Position numbers and translations under genes: made by a program
Assembly: GCA_003210285.1 (NCBI GenBank)
Contig: QCVS01000007.1
Location: forward strand, 1 to 64,000
Direction of reading: 5' to 3'
Source: Prochlorococcus sp. AG-686-J21
Lineage (GTDB): Bacteria > Cyanobacteriota > Cyanobacteriia > PCC-6307 > Cyanobiaceae
Length of the DNA stretch: 64,000 nt
In this document: piece after piece, positions 1 to 8,869 of the stretch
Numbering within the stretch: the stretch's first letter is position 1
How the letters are laid out: each line of letters begins with the position of its first letter
The notes under the pieces: generated by a model
Database searches by the model: none
What the model saw: the letters and a program-made list of their open reading frames with translations, nothing else
What the model was told of the DNA's origin: nothing

Positions 1-1
1 A

Positions 2-1897
2 AATAAAAAAAATATCTTTGATACTGAAGCTAGTGCTCTATTAGTACTTTTTATTGATTCTATATTATATCCAAGGCGTTATAGGAATATAAGTTTGTTG
101 GCTACTTCTAAATTTATAGAAATAGATATGGCAGAATTAATTGATCATCAAATTAGTAAAAAACTTGAAATTTTAACTAATCAATGTATCTTATGGTCTT
201 TGGAATTAAGAGAGAAAGGATTTTTAACCCTTGTTAATGAACTCATTATTAATTACAAGTCATCCTCAATTATTTATGATGCAGATTTATACTCCAATCT
301 ATTTCAATTGTCAGAAATAATTGAAATTGAATTAATCAATAACGACTTTAACCTAAATAAAGTATTTAAATGGTATCAAAACCAATTAGATGATTCTATA
401 AGGAGTTGTACTGGAGAAGATTATTTTACAAAAGATTATAATCTTCAAAATGGAATTAATCTTTCGACAATTCATAATAGTAAGGGACTTGAATATGAAA
501 TAGTTTTGTGTCCCTACTTATCTATTATTTCTAATAAATCAAATAAAACGAAAGGTCCAATTTGGAAATCAAATTTCGACAGGTCCATTTATATCAATAT
601 CTCAAATAATTACACTAAGGTAGAAGAGTTTAAATTAATAGAAGAAAGAGATTTATTTAAAGAAAGTGAAAGATTGATTTATGTAGCTCTTACTAGGAGT
701 AAATATAAGCTTATTATCTTTAATGATATTAGTAATACAAATAATATAATTAATAATGATTTGTTACCAAACCTAGAAAATATTAATATTCACAAATCTA
801 AAATTGAACATAAAATAGAGGCAATAAATATTAGAGAAATTTCTAATAAATTTAGTATTAATAGTTTAAAGAATAATCTTTGGAAAATAAATAAAGTTAA
901 TACAAAAAAACCTAAAAAAATTAATTCTGATGAAGTTATTTCTTTCTCAAGTTATTCCTCATGGATACGTAAAGCAAAAACAGAATCTCCTTTTAATCAA
1001 TACGAGGATTATGAAGATAATATCTCAATTCTTAATAATCTCCAAGACACTAATTTAGATAAATCAAAAAATTATTCCAAATACTTAACTCTCTCCAATC
1101 CCTTAAGTGATTTTCCTAAAGGAACTATTGCTGGGACATGTTTGCATAAAATAATAGAGAGATTTGATTTTCAAAATGATAACGCTGATAATTTACTTGA
1201 TTTAATTATTGAAGAATTAAATTTCTTTCAAATTGATACTTCATTGGCATTAAAAGTAAGAGAAGGTATATTTCGAATCATAAACGTTTCGCTTGGAAGA
1301 AAATTACTAAATAAAAAATTAATTGATATCTCTTCAAATAATATTCTAAAAGAGGTTAAGTACAATTTAACACTTTCTTATAATGGAGAAAATATTAATT
1401 CATATGATATATCCAAATGCTTTCTATTGGATCAAGAATTTGAATTTGGTAAAAGCTACTCAAACAAAATTAATGATCTACAAATTCTAAATAAAGGTTT
1501 TCACTCAGGTTGTATTGACTGTATAGTCCCTATAGGAAATAAGTTAGAGGATAGTAAATGGTGGGTAATCGATTGGAAAAGTAATTTTATTTCTGGAAGC
1601 GAAAATAGTGATTGTTTACCTGGAAACTATAACTATGAAAATATGAAAGAAGAAATGATTAAACATCATTACCCATTGCAATCTCATCTTTATCTATTGG
1701 CATTACATAGACTATTAAAGTGGAGATTAAAAAATTATCAACCTAATCTTCATCTTGGAGGATATGTATATTTATTTTTAAAGGGATTACCTGACATAAA
1801 TTTATTTGAAAAATCTGTTGAGAAAGATATTTCTCCAGGCATTTTTATTGGCCAGGCTCCTATAAATAGAATTAATTATTTAGATAAACTTTTTTAG
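2..1897 (+). CDS. recB: RecB, exodeoxyribonuclease V beta subunit (5' partial)
   Basis: This is the C-terminal part of the helicase-nuclease subunit of RecBCD, which processes double-strand breaks for homologous recombination. The frame is open to the left edge, so the track's TTG at 95 is not the true start. UvrD-type helicase motif V (STIHNSKGLEYE) and motif VI (RLIYVALTRSKYKL) are followed by the RecB nuclease domain. That domain has GTCLHKIIERF (metal-binding His), an upstream Asp in CIDCIV, VIDWKSNF (the Asp and Lys of the active site) and the late PLQSHLYLLAL motif. The nuclease therefore looks intact. recD starts one base after the stop, so the two are surely co-transcribed; recC is presumably upstream, outside the window. 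Confidence 0.93.
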   Translation, partial: NKKNIFDTEASALLVLFIDSILYPRRYRNISLLATSKFIEIDMAELIDHQISKKLEILTNQCILWSLELREKGFLTLVNELIINYKSSSIIYDADLYSNLFQLSEIIEIELINNDFNLNKVFKWYQNQLDDSIRSCTGEDYFTKDYNLQNGINLSTIHNSKGLEYEIVLCPYLSIISNKSNKTKGPIWKSNFDRSIYINISNNYTKVEEFKLIEERDLFKESERLIYVALTRSKYKLIIFNDISNTNNIINNDLLPNLENINIHKSKIEHKIEAINIREISNKFSINSLKNNLWKINKVNTKKPKKINSDEVISFSSYSSWIRKAKTESPFNQYEDYEDNISILNNLQDTNLDKSKNYSKYLTLSNPLSDFPKGTIAGTCLHKIIERFDFQNDNADNLLDLIIEELNFFQIDTSLALKVREGIFRIINVSLGRKLLNKKLIDISSNNILKEVKYNLTLSYNGENINSYDISKCFLLDQEFEFGKSYSNKINDLQILNKGFHSGCIDCIVPIGNKLEDSKWWVIDWKSNFISGSENSDCLPGNYNYENMKEEMIKHHYPLQSHLYLLALHRLLKWRLKNYQPNLHLGGYVYLFLKGLPDINLFEKSVEKDISPGIFIGQAPINRINYLDKLF

Positions 1898-1898
1898 A

Positions 1899-3590
1899 AT
1901 GAATCGTACTAATTTGGATTTAGAAGCATTTCAATATAATCATATATATGATCTACTCCAGGATATTTTTGGATTTAATGAAATAAAATATGGAGATTTC
2001 GTAAAAGATACTATAAAAATATTATTAGAATTTGAGAAAAATGGTGAAACTATTGTTGAAGTTGATAAAAGGGTAATATTATTTGATTTATTAAAAGATG
2101 GATGGCCTAATGAACATTTAAAAGTTCTCAAAGATTTAGGATTGTTAAACTCCTTTAATTCCCCATTCGTATTTGGTGATAGAAAATTATCATTAGCAAA
2201 ATGGTCGGGAAAGATAAATAGAGTTATAAATATATTTTTAAAAAAAATAGATAAAATTCCTATAAAAACAAATGATGATAATAAACTTCATCAAATAAAA
2301 AATATTTTTGAAAGTTCAAATTTAGTATTTTTGCAAGGAGGACCAGGAACAGGTAAAACAACTTTAATTATAAATTTTATCTTACATTCTTTGAAAAGTG
2401 ACCGTTTTTTAAATATAGGACTAGCAGCACCTACTGGAAAAGCTACCTCTAGACTAAAAGAATCTCTAAATGTACAAAAAGATATTTTTTTTAGTAAAAG
2501 TCTGGATCAAATAGAATGTCAAACTTTACATAAATGGATTTTTAATTCTAAACAAAAAGCTATAAAATTAAAATTTAAATTAAAGGAATTAGATATTTTT
2601 ATTATTGATGAAATGTCAATGGTAAATATTGATATTATTGAATTAATTTTAGATTTATTAGCTAAAGATTGTAAAATAATCCTAGTTGGCGATAGAAATC
2701 AATTACCTCCAGTAAGAAATTCTTCTATTTGGAATTATTTATTCGAATATTCTGATAACAAGGTAATAAAATCTTGTATAATAAATCTCAATAAAACTTA
2801 TAGAAATAGTGGGGATATCGAATTACTTAGTAATCTTATTTTTAATAATAGAAATTCCTTATTTCAGAAAAAGATCAAAGAATTAGTAAATGATAAAAAG
2901 TCAAAAGAAGTTAATATCTTTAAAAGCATTAATAAGAGTATTCCTCTAAGTCTATTAAATGAAATTGAAGATTATATTAATAAATTACGAATTTCAACAA
3001 CAAACTTAAGTAAAAATGAATATATCTTTCAAAATTCAATTGGAGATTTAATGAGCCATGAAAAAGACTTAATAAATAATATTTTTACAGATTTACAAAG
3101 TCACCTTATCCTTTGTGAGAAGAATACTGGGACTTGGAGCGTTGAGAATATAAATGATATCGTTTTAGGTCAAAGAAAACCCTATAATTTCATTGACCTT
3201 GAAGAAGGGGTTCCAATTATGTGTACTGAAAATAATAACGAACTCGGAATTTCAAATGGAGATATTGGAGTTTTAATAGGAAAAAATGAGAACCGAAAAT
3301 TTTTATTTAGGAAATTTAATGATAATAATGATCTTGTAGTCGACTTTATTGAGCTATCAACTCTAGATAACGTTGTGCCAGCAATAGCTATCACAATTCA
3401 TAAATCTCAAGGAAGCGAATCTGAAAAAGTAAGTATTTTGTGGACTCAAAAATCTAAAACTAATAAGCATAAGGAAGATTTAGAAGACGATAGCAAATTA
3501 ATGTCTTTTCGAGATAATTATGAGAAGAGATTACTTTATACTGCAATTACAAGGGCAAAGAATTTTCTGGATATTTATTTTTTGAATTAA
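1899..3590 (+). CDS. recD: RecD, exodeoxyribonuclease V alpha subunit
   Basis: This is the superfamily 1B 5'-3' helicase subunit of RecBCD. Walker A is LQGGPGTGKTTL near residue 146, Walker B is FIIDEMSMV, the GDRNQLPP motif III follows, and the C-terminal motifs AITIHKSQGSE and LLYTAITRAK are the helicase motifs V and VI that close RecD. The length of 563 residues is close to the family norm. The ATG is one base after the recB stop, so translation is probably coupled. The gene is very AT-rich and lysine/asparagine-rich like its neighbours, with no sign of transfer. Confidence 0.94.
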   Translation: MNRTNLDLEAFQYNHIYDLLQDIFGFNEIKYGDFVKDTIKILLEFEKNGETIVEVDKRVILFDLLKDGWPNEHLKVLKDLGLLNSFNSPFVFGDRKLSLAKWSGKINRVINIFLKKIDKIPIKTNDDNKLHQIKNIFESSNLVFLQGGPGTGKTTLIINFILHSLKSDRFLNIGLAAPTGKATSRLKESLNVQKDIFFSKSLDQIECQTLHKWIFNSKQKAIKLKFKLKELDIFIIDEMSMVNIDIIELILDLLAKDCKIILVGDRNQLPPVRNSSIWNYLFEYSDNKVIKSCIINLNKTYRNSGDIELLSNLIFNNRNSLFQKKIKELVNDKKSKEVNIFKSINKSIPLSLLNEIEDYINKLRISTTNLSKNEYIFQNSIGDLMSHEKDLINNIFTDLQSHLILCEKNTGTWSVENINDIVLGQRKPYNFIDLEEGVPIMCTENNNELGISNGDIGVLIGKNENRKFLFRKFNDNNDLVVDFIELSTLDNVVPAIAITIHKSQGSESEKVSILWTQKSKTNKHKEDLEDDSKLMSFRDNYEKRLLYTAITRAKNFLDIYFLN

Positions 3591-3696
3591 GTTTTAATTT
3601 CGAGAAATAAAAGTTATCTTTACCTTCAGATGTTAGATTAGTATTTCGGCTCTGAAAGGCTAGTCAACAATTTAAGATTCTTTAGATAAATGTTGA

Positions 3697-3726
3697 ATGC
3701 CTGATCAGTAGATAATCAGGCATTTT
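3697..3726 (+). terminator. Perfect 9-bp hairpin plus T4 between recD and the helicase ATG
   Basis: ATGCCTGAT (3697-3705) and ATCAGGCAT (3715-3723) form a perfect stem with a 9-base loop, followed by TTTT and then AATG. It can be read as the rho-independent terminator of recBD. The ATG of the helicase begins only 4 bases after the stem, so on any transcript reading into the helicase it would also mask the ribosome-binding region. The sequence alone does not separate terminator from translational control element. Confidence 0.7.
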
Positions 3727-3727
3727 A

Positions 3728-5512
3728 ATGGCTTCAAATAAAGACAATCAATCAGTAGAGAAAAATGACGAAAATTTGGAGGTAGAAAAAATCTCTAATG
3801 ATAACTCGATTGAATCAGAAAAAAAATCAGAAATTTCCCAAGATGAGGATTCTCATAAAGAAGAAGATATTGGCAATGGATTTGCTTGCTTTGGGTTTAA
3901 TAAATTAATATTAAATTCATTAGAAAGTAAGGGATACAAAACTCCTACACCCATACAAAAAGCAGCAATTCCTGAATTAATGCTTGGAAGAGATTTGTTA
4001 GGACAAGCTCAAACTGGTACAGGTAAAACGGCAGCCTTTGCTCTCCCATTAATTGAAAAGCTTGAAAATAACAAAGAACCAAACGCTAAAGTTTTGGTTA
4101 TGACTCCAACCAGAGAGTTGGCTACTCAAGTAGCAGATTCTTTTAAAAGTTATAGTGCTGAATCAACTAATTTAAGGACATTAGCTATATATGGAGGAAC
4201 CGATTTTAGGAATCAAATCTCATCACTTAAAAGAAAGACAGACATAGTTGTCGGAACGCCTGGAAGAATAATGGATCATATAAGACAAGGAACTTTTAAG
4301 ATAAATAACATAAGTTGTTTGGTTCTTGATGAAGCAGATGAAATGTTAAAAATGGGATTCCTTGAAGATATTGAATGGATCATAGATAAACTTCCAGATA
4401 ACAAACAAATGGTTTTGTTCTCTGCAACAATGCCAAATGAGATAAGAAACATAGCAAAAAAATATTTAAATGAACCAGCCGAAATACTTATTAAAAGCGT
4501 TAAGAAAGAAACTCAATTAATTACTCAAAGATACATCAATGTTCAAAGACACCATAAGTTAGATGCTCTAAAAAGAATATTAGAAATTACGAATGAAGGA
4601 GTAATAATATTTGTGAGGACTAAATTACTTACTACCTCAATTGCGGAAGCTCTAGAAAACTCAGGACATAGTGTGGCTGTTCTTAATGGAGACATTCCAC
4701 AAAATCAAAGAGAAAATACAGTAGATAGATTAAAAAAAGGATTTATTGATATTCTTGTTGCCACTGATGTAGCGGCGAGAGGTCTAGATGTTGAAAGGAT
4801 TAAACTTGTTATTAATTACGATTTTCCTTTTGATAAGGAAACATACACTCATAGAATTGGGAGAACAGGCAGAGCAGGTAGGTCTGGGGAAGCAATTTTA
4901 TTTGTGAATCATAGAGAAAAACATTTTCTTAGGAACTTGGAAAATTCAACAAGAAATAAAATTGAAGAAATTGAGATACCCAATAATAAAATAATTAATG
5001 AAAAAAGAATGGGGAAATTAATAACAAATTTGAATCAAAGTTCTTTAGATCAAAATAATAATGAAGAAAAAAAAGCATTGATGATCGATATTTTAGATAC
5101 CCTAAGAGAAAAGCATTCTATGGAAGATTCAAATATAGCAATGGCAGCTATTAATTTAGCAATAGGTAATAAATCCTTTTTTATTAACGAAGATGAGTCT
5201 TGGCTTTATAGACAAAATAATTCTGATCGTAATAGATCAAACAGAAATGGAAATGGAAATAATCGTATGAGAAATACAAACAGAAGAAATAATTATCAAA
5301 ATGATTCTTTTGAAACTTATAAATTTAATTTTGGCAAAATGGATAGAGTTAGAGTGGCAAATATTATTTCTTCTATTTGTACTTCTACTAATATTAATGG
5401 AAGATCTATTGGAAAGATACAAATATTTAATGACTACAGCTTGGTAGATTTACCAAGAGATTTACATGGTGAAGTGAGGAACAAATTAAATAATTTAAGA
5501 ATACGGAATTAA
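3728..5512 (+). CDS. deaD: DEAD-box ATP-dependent RNA helicase (CsdA/DeaD type)
   Basis: This enzyme unwinds RNA during ribosome assembly and mRNA turnover, and family members are often cold-induced. All core motifs are present in order: Q-motif region (TPTPIQKAAIP), AQTGTGKT, PTRELA, VLDEADEM, SAT, and HRIGRTGRAGRSG. The N-terminus has about 50 acidic, probably disordered residues. The C-terminus carries an Asn/Arg-rich stretch (around NRSNRNGNGNNRMRN) and then an RNA-binding domain of the DbpA/CsdA type ending in LPRDLHGEVRNKL. The ATG at 3728 sits directly behind a strong hairpin, unlike its neighbours, so its translation may be structurally controlled. It may form a unit with the small ORF and ABC exporter downstream. 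Confidence 0.93.
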   Translation: MASNKDNQSVEKNDENLEVEKISNDNSIESEKKSEISQDEDSHKEEDIGNGFACFGFNKLILNSLESKGYKTPTPIQKAAIPELMLGRDLLGQAQTGTGKTAAFALPLIEKLENNKEPNAKVLVMTPTRELATQVADSFKSYSAESTNLRTLAIYGGTDFRNQISSLKRKTDIVVGTPGRIMDHIRQGTFKINNISCLVLDEADEMLKMGFLEDIEWIIDKLPDNKQMVLFSATMPNEIRNIAKKYLNEPAEILIKSVKKETQLITQRYINVQRHHKLDALKRILEITNEGVIIFVRTKLLTTSIAEALENSGHSVAVLNGDIPQNQRENTVDRLKKGFIDILVATDVAARGLDVERIKLVINYDFPFDKETYTHRIGRTGRAGRSGEAILFVNHREKHFLRNLENSTRNKIEEIEIPNNKIINEKRMGKLITNLNQSSLDQNNNEEKKALMIDILDTLREKHSMEDSNIAMAAINLAIGNKSFFINEDESWLYRQNNSDRNRSNRNGNGNNRMRNTNRRNNYQNDSFETYKFNFGKMDRVRVANIISSICTSTNINGRSIGKIQIFNDYSLVDLPRDLHGEVRNKLNNLRIRN

Positions 5513-5521
5513 CTTTGGGTT

Positions 5522-5803
5522 ATGGGGTCTATTAAAAAAAAAAAAAATGTCCTAGTAAGTTTTTTTATTTTGTGGGGATTTATAAATTCTGAATATTTAG
5601 CTGAAACACAAAAAGATTCAATTATAAATTTATTTTGTATTGAAAGTATTAAGGTGGAAATGTCAAAAGCTAAATTAGTTTATGACGAAAAAATTGCTAA
5701 GGAAACTTGTGATTGTTATTTAAGGGAATTTTTAAATGGTACAAGCCATCAAAATTCAATTAGTAAATGTAAGTTAGAAACTAAGAAAAAATTTAATTTA
5801 TAG
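5522..5803 (+). CDS. Small secreted hypothetical protein with Cys motif
   Basis: I do not recognise the family. The 93-residue product starts with a lysine run and a hydrophobic segment (VLVSFFILWGFI) that looks like a signal peptide or membrane anchor. The mature part carries four cysteines (FCIES, ETCDCYL, KCKLE), which suggests disulfides outside the cytoplasm. The ATG is 9 bases after the helicase stop and the ABC exporter begins 10 bases after this stop, so it is probably co-transcribed with both. Oddly, codons 5-9 lie in an uninterrupted run of 14 A (5534-5547), prone to slippage. It may be specific to picocyanobacteria; function unknown. Confidence 0.65.
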   Translation: MGSIKKKKNVLVSFFILWGFINSEYLAETQKDSIINLFCIESIKVEMSKAKLVYDEKIAKETCDCYLREFLNGTSHQNSISKCKLETKKKFNL

Positions 5804-5813
5804 TAAAACTACA

Positions 5814-7586
5814 ATGAGATCTACAAATAATCAAAATCCTATAGTTAGGCTTTATCTAAATTTAAGAGATGAAAGGAGTCTACTCTTTTTTGCTTTTGTA
5901 AGTTCGATAATTAATAAAATCCTAGATTTAGCTCCTCCAGTAATTATTGGACTTGCTGTGGATATTGTAGTTAAAGAACAGAATTCTTGGATTGCTAGTT
6001 TTGGTATAAAACAAGTTCCAAATCAATTAATATTTCTTGCATTTGCTTCTGGGATAGTATGGTCAGCTGAATCTTTTTTTGAATATTTATATTCAGTCTT
6101 ATGGAGAAATTTAGCCCAAATATCACAACATAAATTAAGAATAAAGGCTTATAAGCATATACAGGAACTTGATATGGCTTTCTTTGAAAATGATAATACC
6201 GGTAGACTTCTATCGATTTTAAATGATGATGTAAATCAACTTGAGAGGTTTCTTGATCAAGGCGCTAATCAACTTATTCAACTATTTATTACGGTTTTAA
6301 TTATTGGTGGAACAATGATTCTTGTTGCACCAAAAATAGCATTATTTGCTTTCTTACCTATCCCTTTAATATTTCTTGGATCAATAAGATTTCAAAGAAA
6401 GCTCTCTCCAAAATATAAAGATGTCAGGAATAAAGCAGGTCTTTTAGCTTCAAGATTAAATAATAATTTAAGCGGGATCCTTACAATAAAGAGCTTTACT
6501 AAAGAGAATTGGGAGCTAAATAGAATAAATAAAGAAAGCCTTGCGTATCAAAGAAGTAATAAAGCAGCAATAAAATTATCATCTGCTTTTATTCCTCTAA
6601 TAAGATTTGCTATTTTATTTGCTTTTATAGCAATTTTACTTATTGGAGGTTTTCAAACCTGGAATAAGGTACTTAATGTTGGAACATATAGTTTTTTAGT
6701 TTTTATTACTCAAAGGTTGTTATGGCCTTTGACTACTTTAGGTCATGTTTTAGATGATTTTCAACGCTCAATGGCCTCAATAGATAGAGTAATAGATCTT
6801 ATCGATACTCCTATAAAAATAAAAGATGGTAAATTAAAAATTGCTTCTAAAGAGATAAAAGGCAATGTTAGTTTTGAAAATGTAAATTTTAATTATCCAG
6901 GTAGAGAATCAACATTAAAGAACATAAATTTTAAAATTCAGAATAACTCTACATTAGGAATTGTTGGATTAACTGGTTCTGGGAAAAGTACAATTATTAA
7001 ACTTCTTCTTAGAATTTATGATAGCAATAATGGTTTAATATCTTTGGATAACATTCCAATAAAGGATATTAATTTAAAAGATTTAAGAAAATGTATTTCT
7101 CTTGTAAGTCAAGAAACTTATTTATTTCATGGAACTGTTGAGGAAAATATTGCATATGGGGCAACTAGTCCAAATATTAAAGATATTATAAAAGCATCTA
7201 AAATTGCTGAAGCTCATAAATTTATTGAACAATTACCCGATGGTTATAAAACAATAGTTGGGGAAAGGGGGCAACGACTTTCAGGGGGACAACGTCAGAG
7301 AATAGCTCTAGCGAGAGCTGTTTTAAAAGACGCTCCTATCTTGATCTTAGATGAAGCTACTGCTTCAGTTGATAACGAGACAGAGGTTTTAATTCAGAAA
7401 TCATTATCTAAAATAACTAAAGAGAGAACAACTATAGTTATAGCTCATAGATTAAGTACTATTAAAAACGCTGATAATATTATTGTTATAGATAAGGGCA
7501 AAATTATTGAAAGCGGAAAACATGACCTTTTGCTAAGTAACAAGAATGTGTATTCAGACTTATGGAATGTTCAAGTAGGTATTTAG
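5814..7586 (+). CDS. ABC exporter, MsbA-like half transporter (TM domain fused to ATPase)
   Basis: This is a half-size ABC exporter that would act as a homodimer in the cytoplasmic membrane, moving a lipid, peptide or drug-like substrate. The first ~330 residues form the six-helix ABC membrane domain. The rest is the ATPase: Walker A GLTGSGKSTI, Q-loop SLVSQETYLF, signature LSGGQRQRIALARA, Walker B LILDEATASVD and the switch His in IVIAHRLST. The length of 590 is typical for MsbA/lipid-A-exporter relatives. The substrate cannot be read from the sequence. It sits 10 bases behind the small secreted Cys protein, a possible cargo, but this is only positional. Confidence 0.9.
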   Translation: MRSTNNQNPIVRLYLNLRDERSLLFFAFVSSIINKILDLAPPVIIGLAVDIVVKEQNSWIASFGIKQVPNQLIFLAFASGIVWSAESFFEYLYSVLWRNLAQISQHKLRIKAYKHIQELDMAFFENDNTGRLLSILNDDVNQLERFLDQGANQLIQLFITVLIIGGTMILVAPKIALFAFLPIPLIFLGSIRFQRKLSPKYKDVRNKAGLLASRLNNNLSGILTIKSFTKENWELNRINKESLAYQRSNKAAIKLSSAFIPLIRFAILFAFIAILLIGGFQTWNKVLNVGTYSFLVFITQRLLWPLTTLGHVLDDFQRSMASIDRVIDLIDTPIKIKDGKLKIASKEIKGNVSFENVNFNYPGRESTLKNINFKIQNNSTLGIVGLTGSGKSTIIKLLLRIYDSNNGLISLDNIPIKDINLKDLRKCISLVSQETYLFHGTVEENIAYGATSPNIKDIIKASKIAEAHKFIEQLPDGYKTIVGERGQRLSGGQRQRIALARAVLKDAPILILDEATASVDNETEVLIQKSLSKITKERTTIVIAHRLSTIKNADNIIVIDKGKIIESGKHDLLLSNKNVYSDLWNVQVGI

Positions 7587-7604
7587 AAAAATTTTTTTCA
7601 GAAA

Positions 7605-8162
7605 CTAAATTAAGAAGTTAAAAGACTCAATAACATTAGTAAACATCCCATCAACTTTATTCCATCTCTCTTCATTTGTTCCCACTGCAAAAGTATATAG
7701 TGTCCCTCTGTCTATTACGACAGTGGCAATTTCATGTCTGTCTTGATCATTGAGATTTAGTTCATATTCTAAATCATAAAAAATATGATTAGATGCTTCT
7801 CTTTTGTTCGCATTAATAAGTTTGACAGATCGCCCAGAACCTTTGGGAGCAATAACTTTATCTATTAAAGTTTGTCCAACTTCTTTTGGACCCCCTAATT
7901 GCTCTAATTCGACTTCTTTGTTCACATCTGAGACCACCAAACTTAAAGTCTCATTACTATTAATTAAATCATGGTAAATAATTTCAGGACCCCCTTCTAC
8001 TTTTACTCTTGTCCAACCAGTGGGATATAAAAACGCATATCTCCCATCGGGACTCTGATAAGCCTCTAATCCTGCATTTATTCCTCCACTGCATGCACTC
8101 AATGCAAAACATAAAATTATTAATAATAAATTTTTAAAAGGGTTAATTTTCATATTTTTCAT
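7605..8162 (-). CDS. psbP: PsbP-like photosystem II lipoprotein (CyanoP)
   Basis: This is a lumenal photosystem II assembly or oxygen-evolution factor. The N-terminus is a lipoprotein signal peptide (NLLLIILCFALSACSGG) with a clear lipobox before Cys. The mature part matches the PsbP fold: YAFLYPTGW near the start, a GPEIIYHDL segment, and YDLEYEL then a C-terminal helix. The length of 185 residues is normal for the cyanobacterial family. It converges with the ABC exporter with 18 bases between stops. It is transcribed alone on this strand, divergently from recR across a ~105-base gap. Confidence 0.9.
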   Translation of the reverse strand: MKNMKINPFKNLLLIILCFALSACSGGINAGLEAYQSPDGRYAFLYPTGWTRVKVEGGPEIIYHDLINSNETLSLVVSDVNKEVELEQLGGPKEVGQTLIDKVIAPKGSGRSVKLINANKREASNHIFYDLEYELNLNDQDRHEIATVVIDRGTLYTFAVGTNEERWNKVDGMFTNVIESFNFLI

Positions 8163-8267
8163 TGTTGATAGAAATTATTAACTAAAAATATAATAAGACA
8201 TTAAAAGCAAACAAATATATCCAATTTCAAAATATGCGTCTAAATTGTTTCTAGAAGAAATTTAATC

Positions 8268-8867
8268 TTGATAACTTTTACCAAATCACTTTCAAAATTA
8301 ATTGGTCATTTTGAGAAATTTCCAGGAATAGGTCCAAGAACAGCTCAAAGATTAGCATTATTTATTTTAAAACAACCTGAAAGTAGTATTGTAGATTTTT
8401 CTAAAGCATTATTAGAGGCACATAGAAATGTAGGTCATTGTAAAAAATGTTTTAATTTAACTTCAGAAGAAGAGTGTGAAATATGTAGAAACACCGAAAG
8501 GAATCAAAAAATAATTTGCGTAGTAGCAGAAACCAGAGATTTACTGGCTTTAGAGCGATCAAGGGAGTTTAAAGGAACATACCATGTTATTGGGGGGCTG
8601 ATTTCTCCTATGGATTCAATAAGTCCAGAATTGTTAGAGATAAGAAGTTTAGTAGAGAGAGTGAGTAAATCAGATATTGAAGAAATAATACTGGCACTTA
8701 CTCCAAGTGTTGAAGGAGATACTACAAGTCTTTATATTGGAAAATTACTAACTCCTTTTACAAAAGTTACTAGAATTGCTTATGGTCTTCCTATGGGAAG
8801 TGAACTTGAGTATGTTGATGAAGTTACTTTAGCAAGAGCCTTAGAAGGAAGAACAAATTTAATTTAA
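8268..8867 (+). CDS. recR: RecR recombination mediator
   Basis: RecR helps load RecA in the RecFOR gap-repair pathway. The N-terminal helix-hairpin-helix ([15 protein letters not shown]) is followed by a Cys4 zinc finger ([16 protein letters not shown]) and a Toprim domain with [12 protein letters not shown] and [12 protein letters not shown]. The length of 199 residues is typical. The chosen start is TTG at 8268, since no ATG lies close upstream of the conserved SLSKLI helix. lipA starts two bases after the stop. recR sits in the same window as recBD, but in a different repair pathway and a separate unit. Confidence 0.93.
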   Translation: MITFTKSLSKLIGHFEKFPGIGPRTAQRLALFILKQPESSIVDFSKALLEAHRNVGHCKKCFNLTSEEECEICRNTERNQKIICVVAETRDLLALERSREFKGTYHVIGGLISPMDSISPELLEIRSLVERVSKSDIEEIILALTPSVEGDTTSLYIGKLLTPFTKVTRIAYGLPMGSELEYVDEVTLARALEGRTNLI

Positions 8868-8869
8868 AA

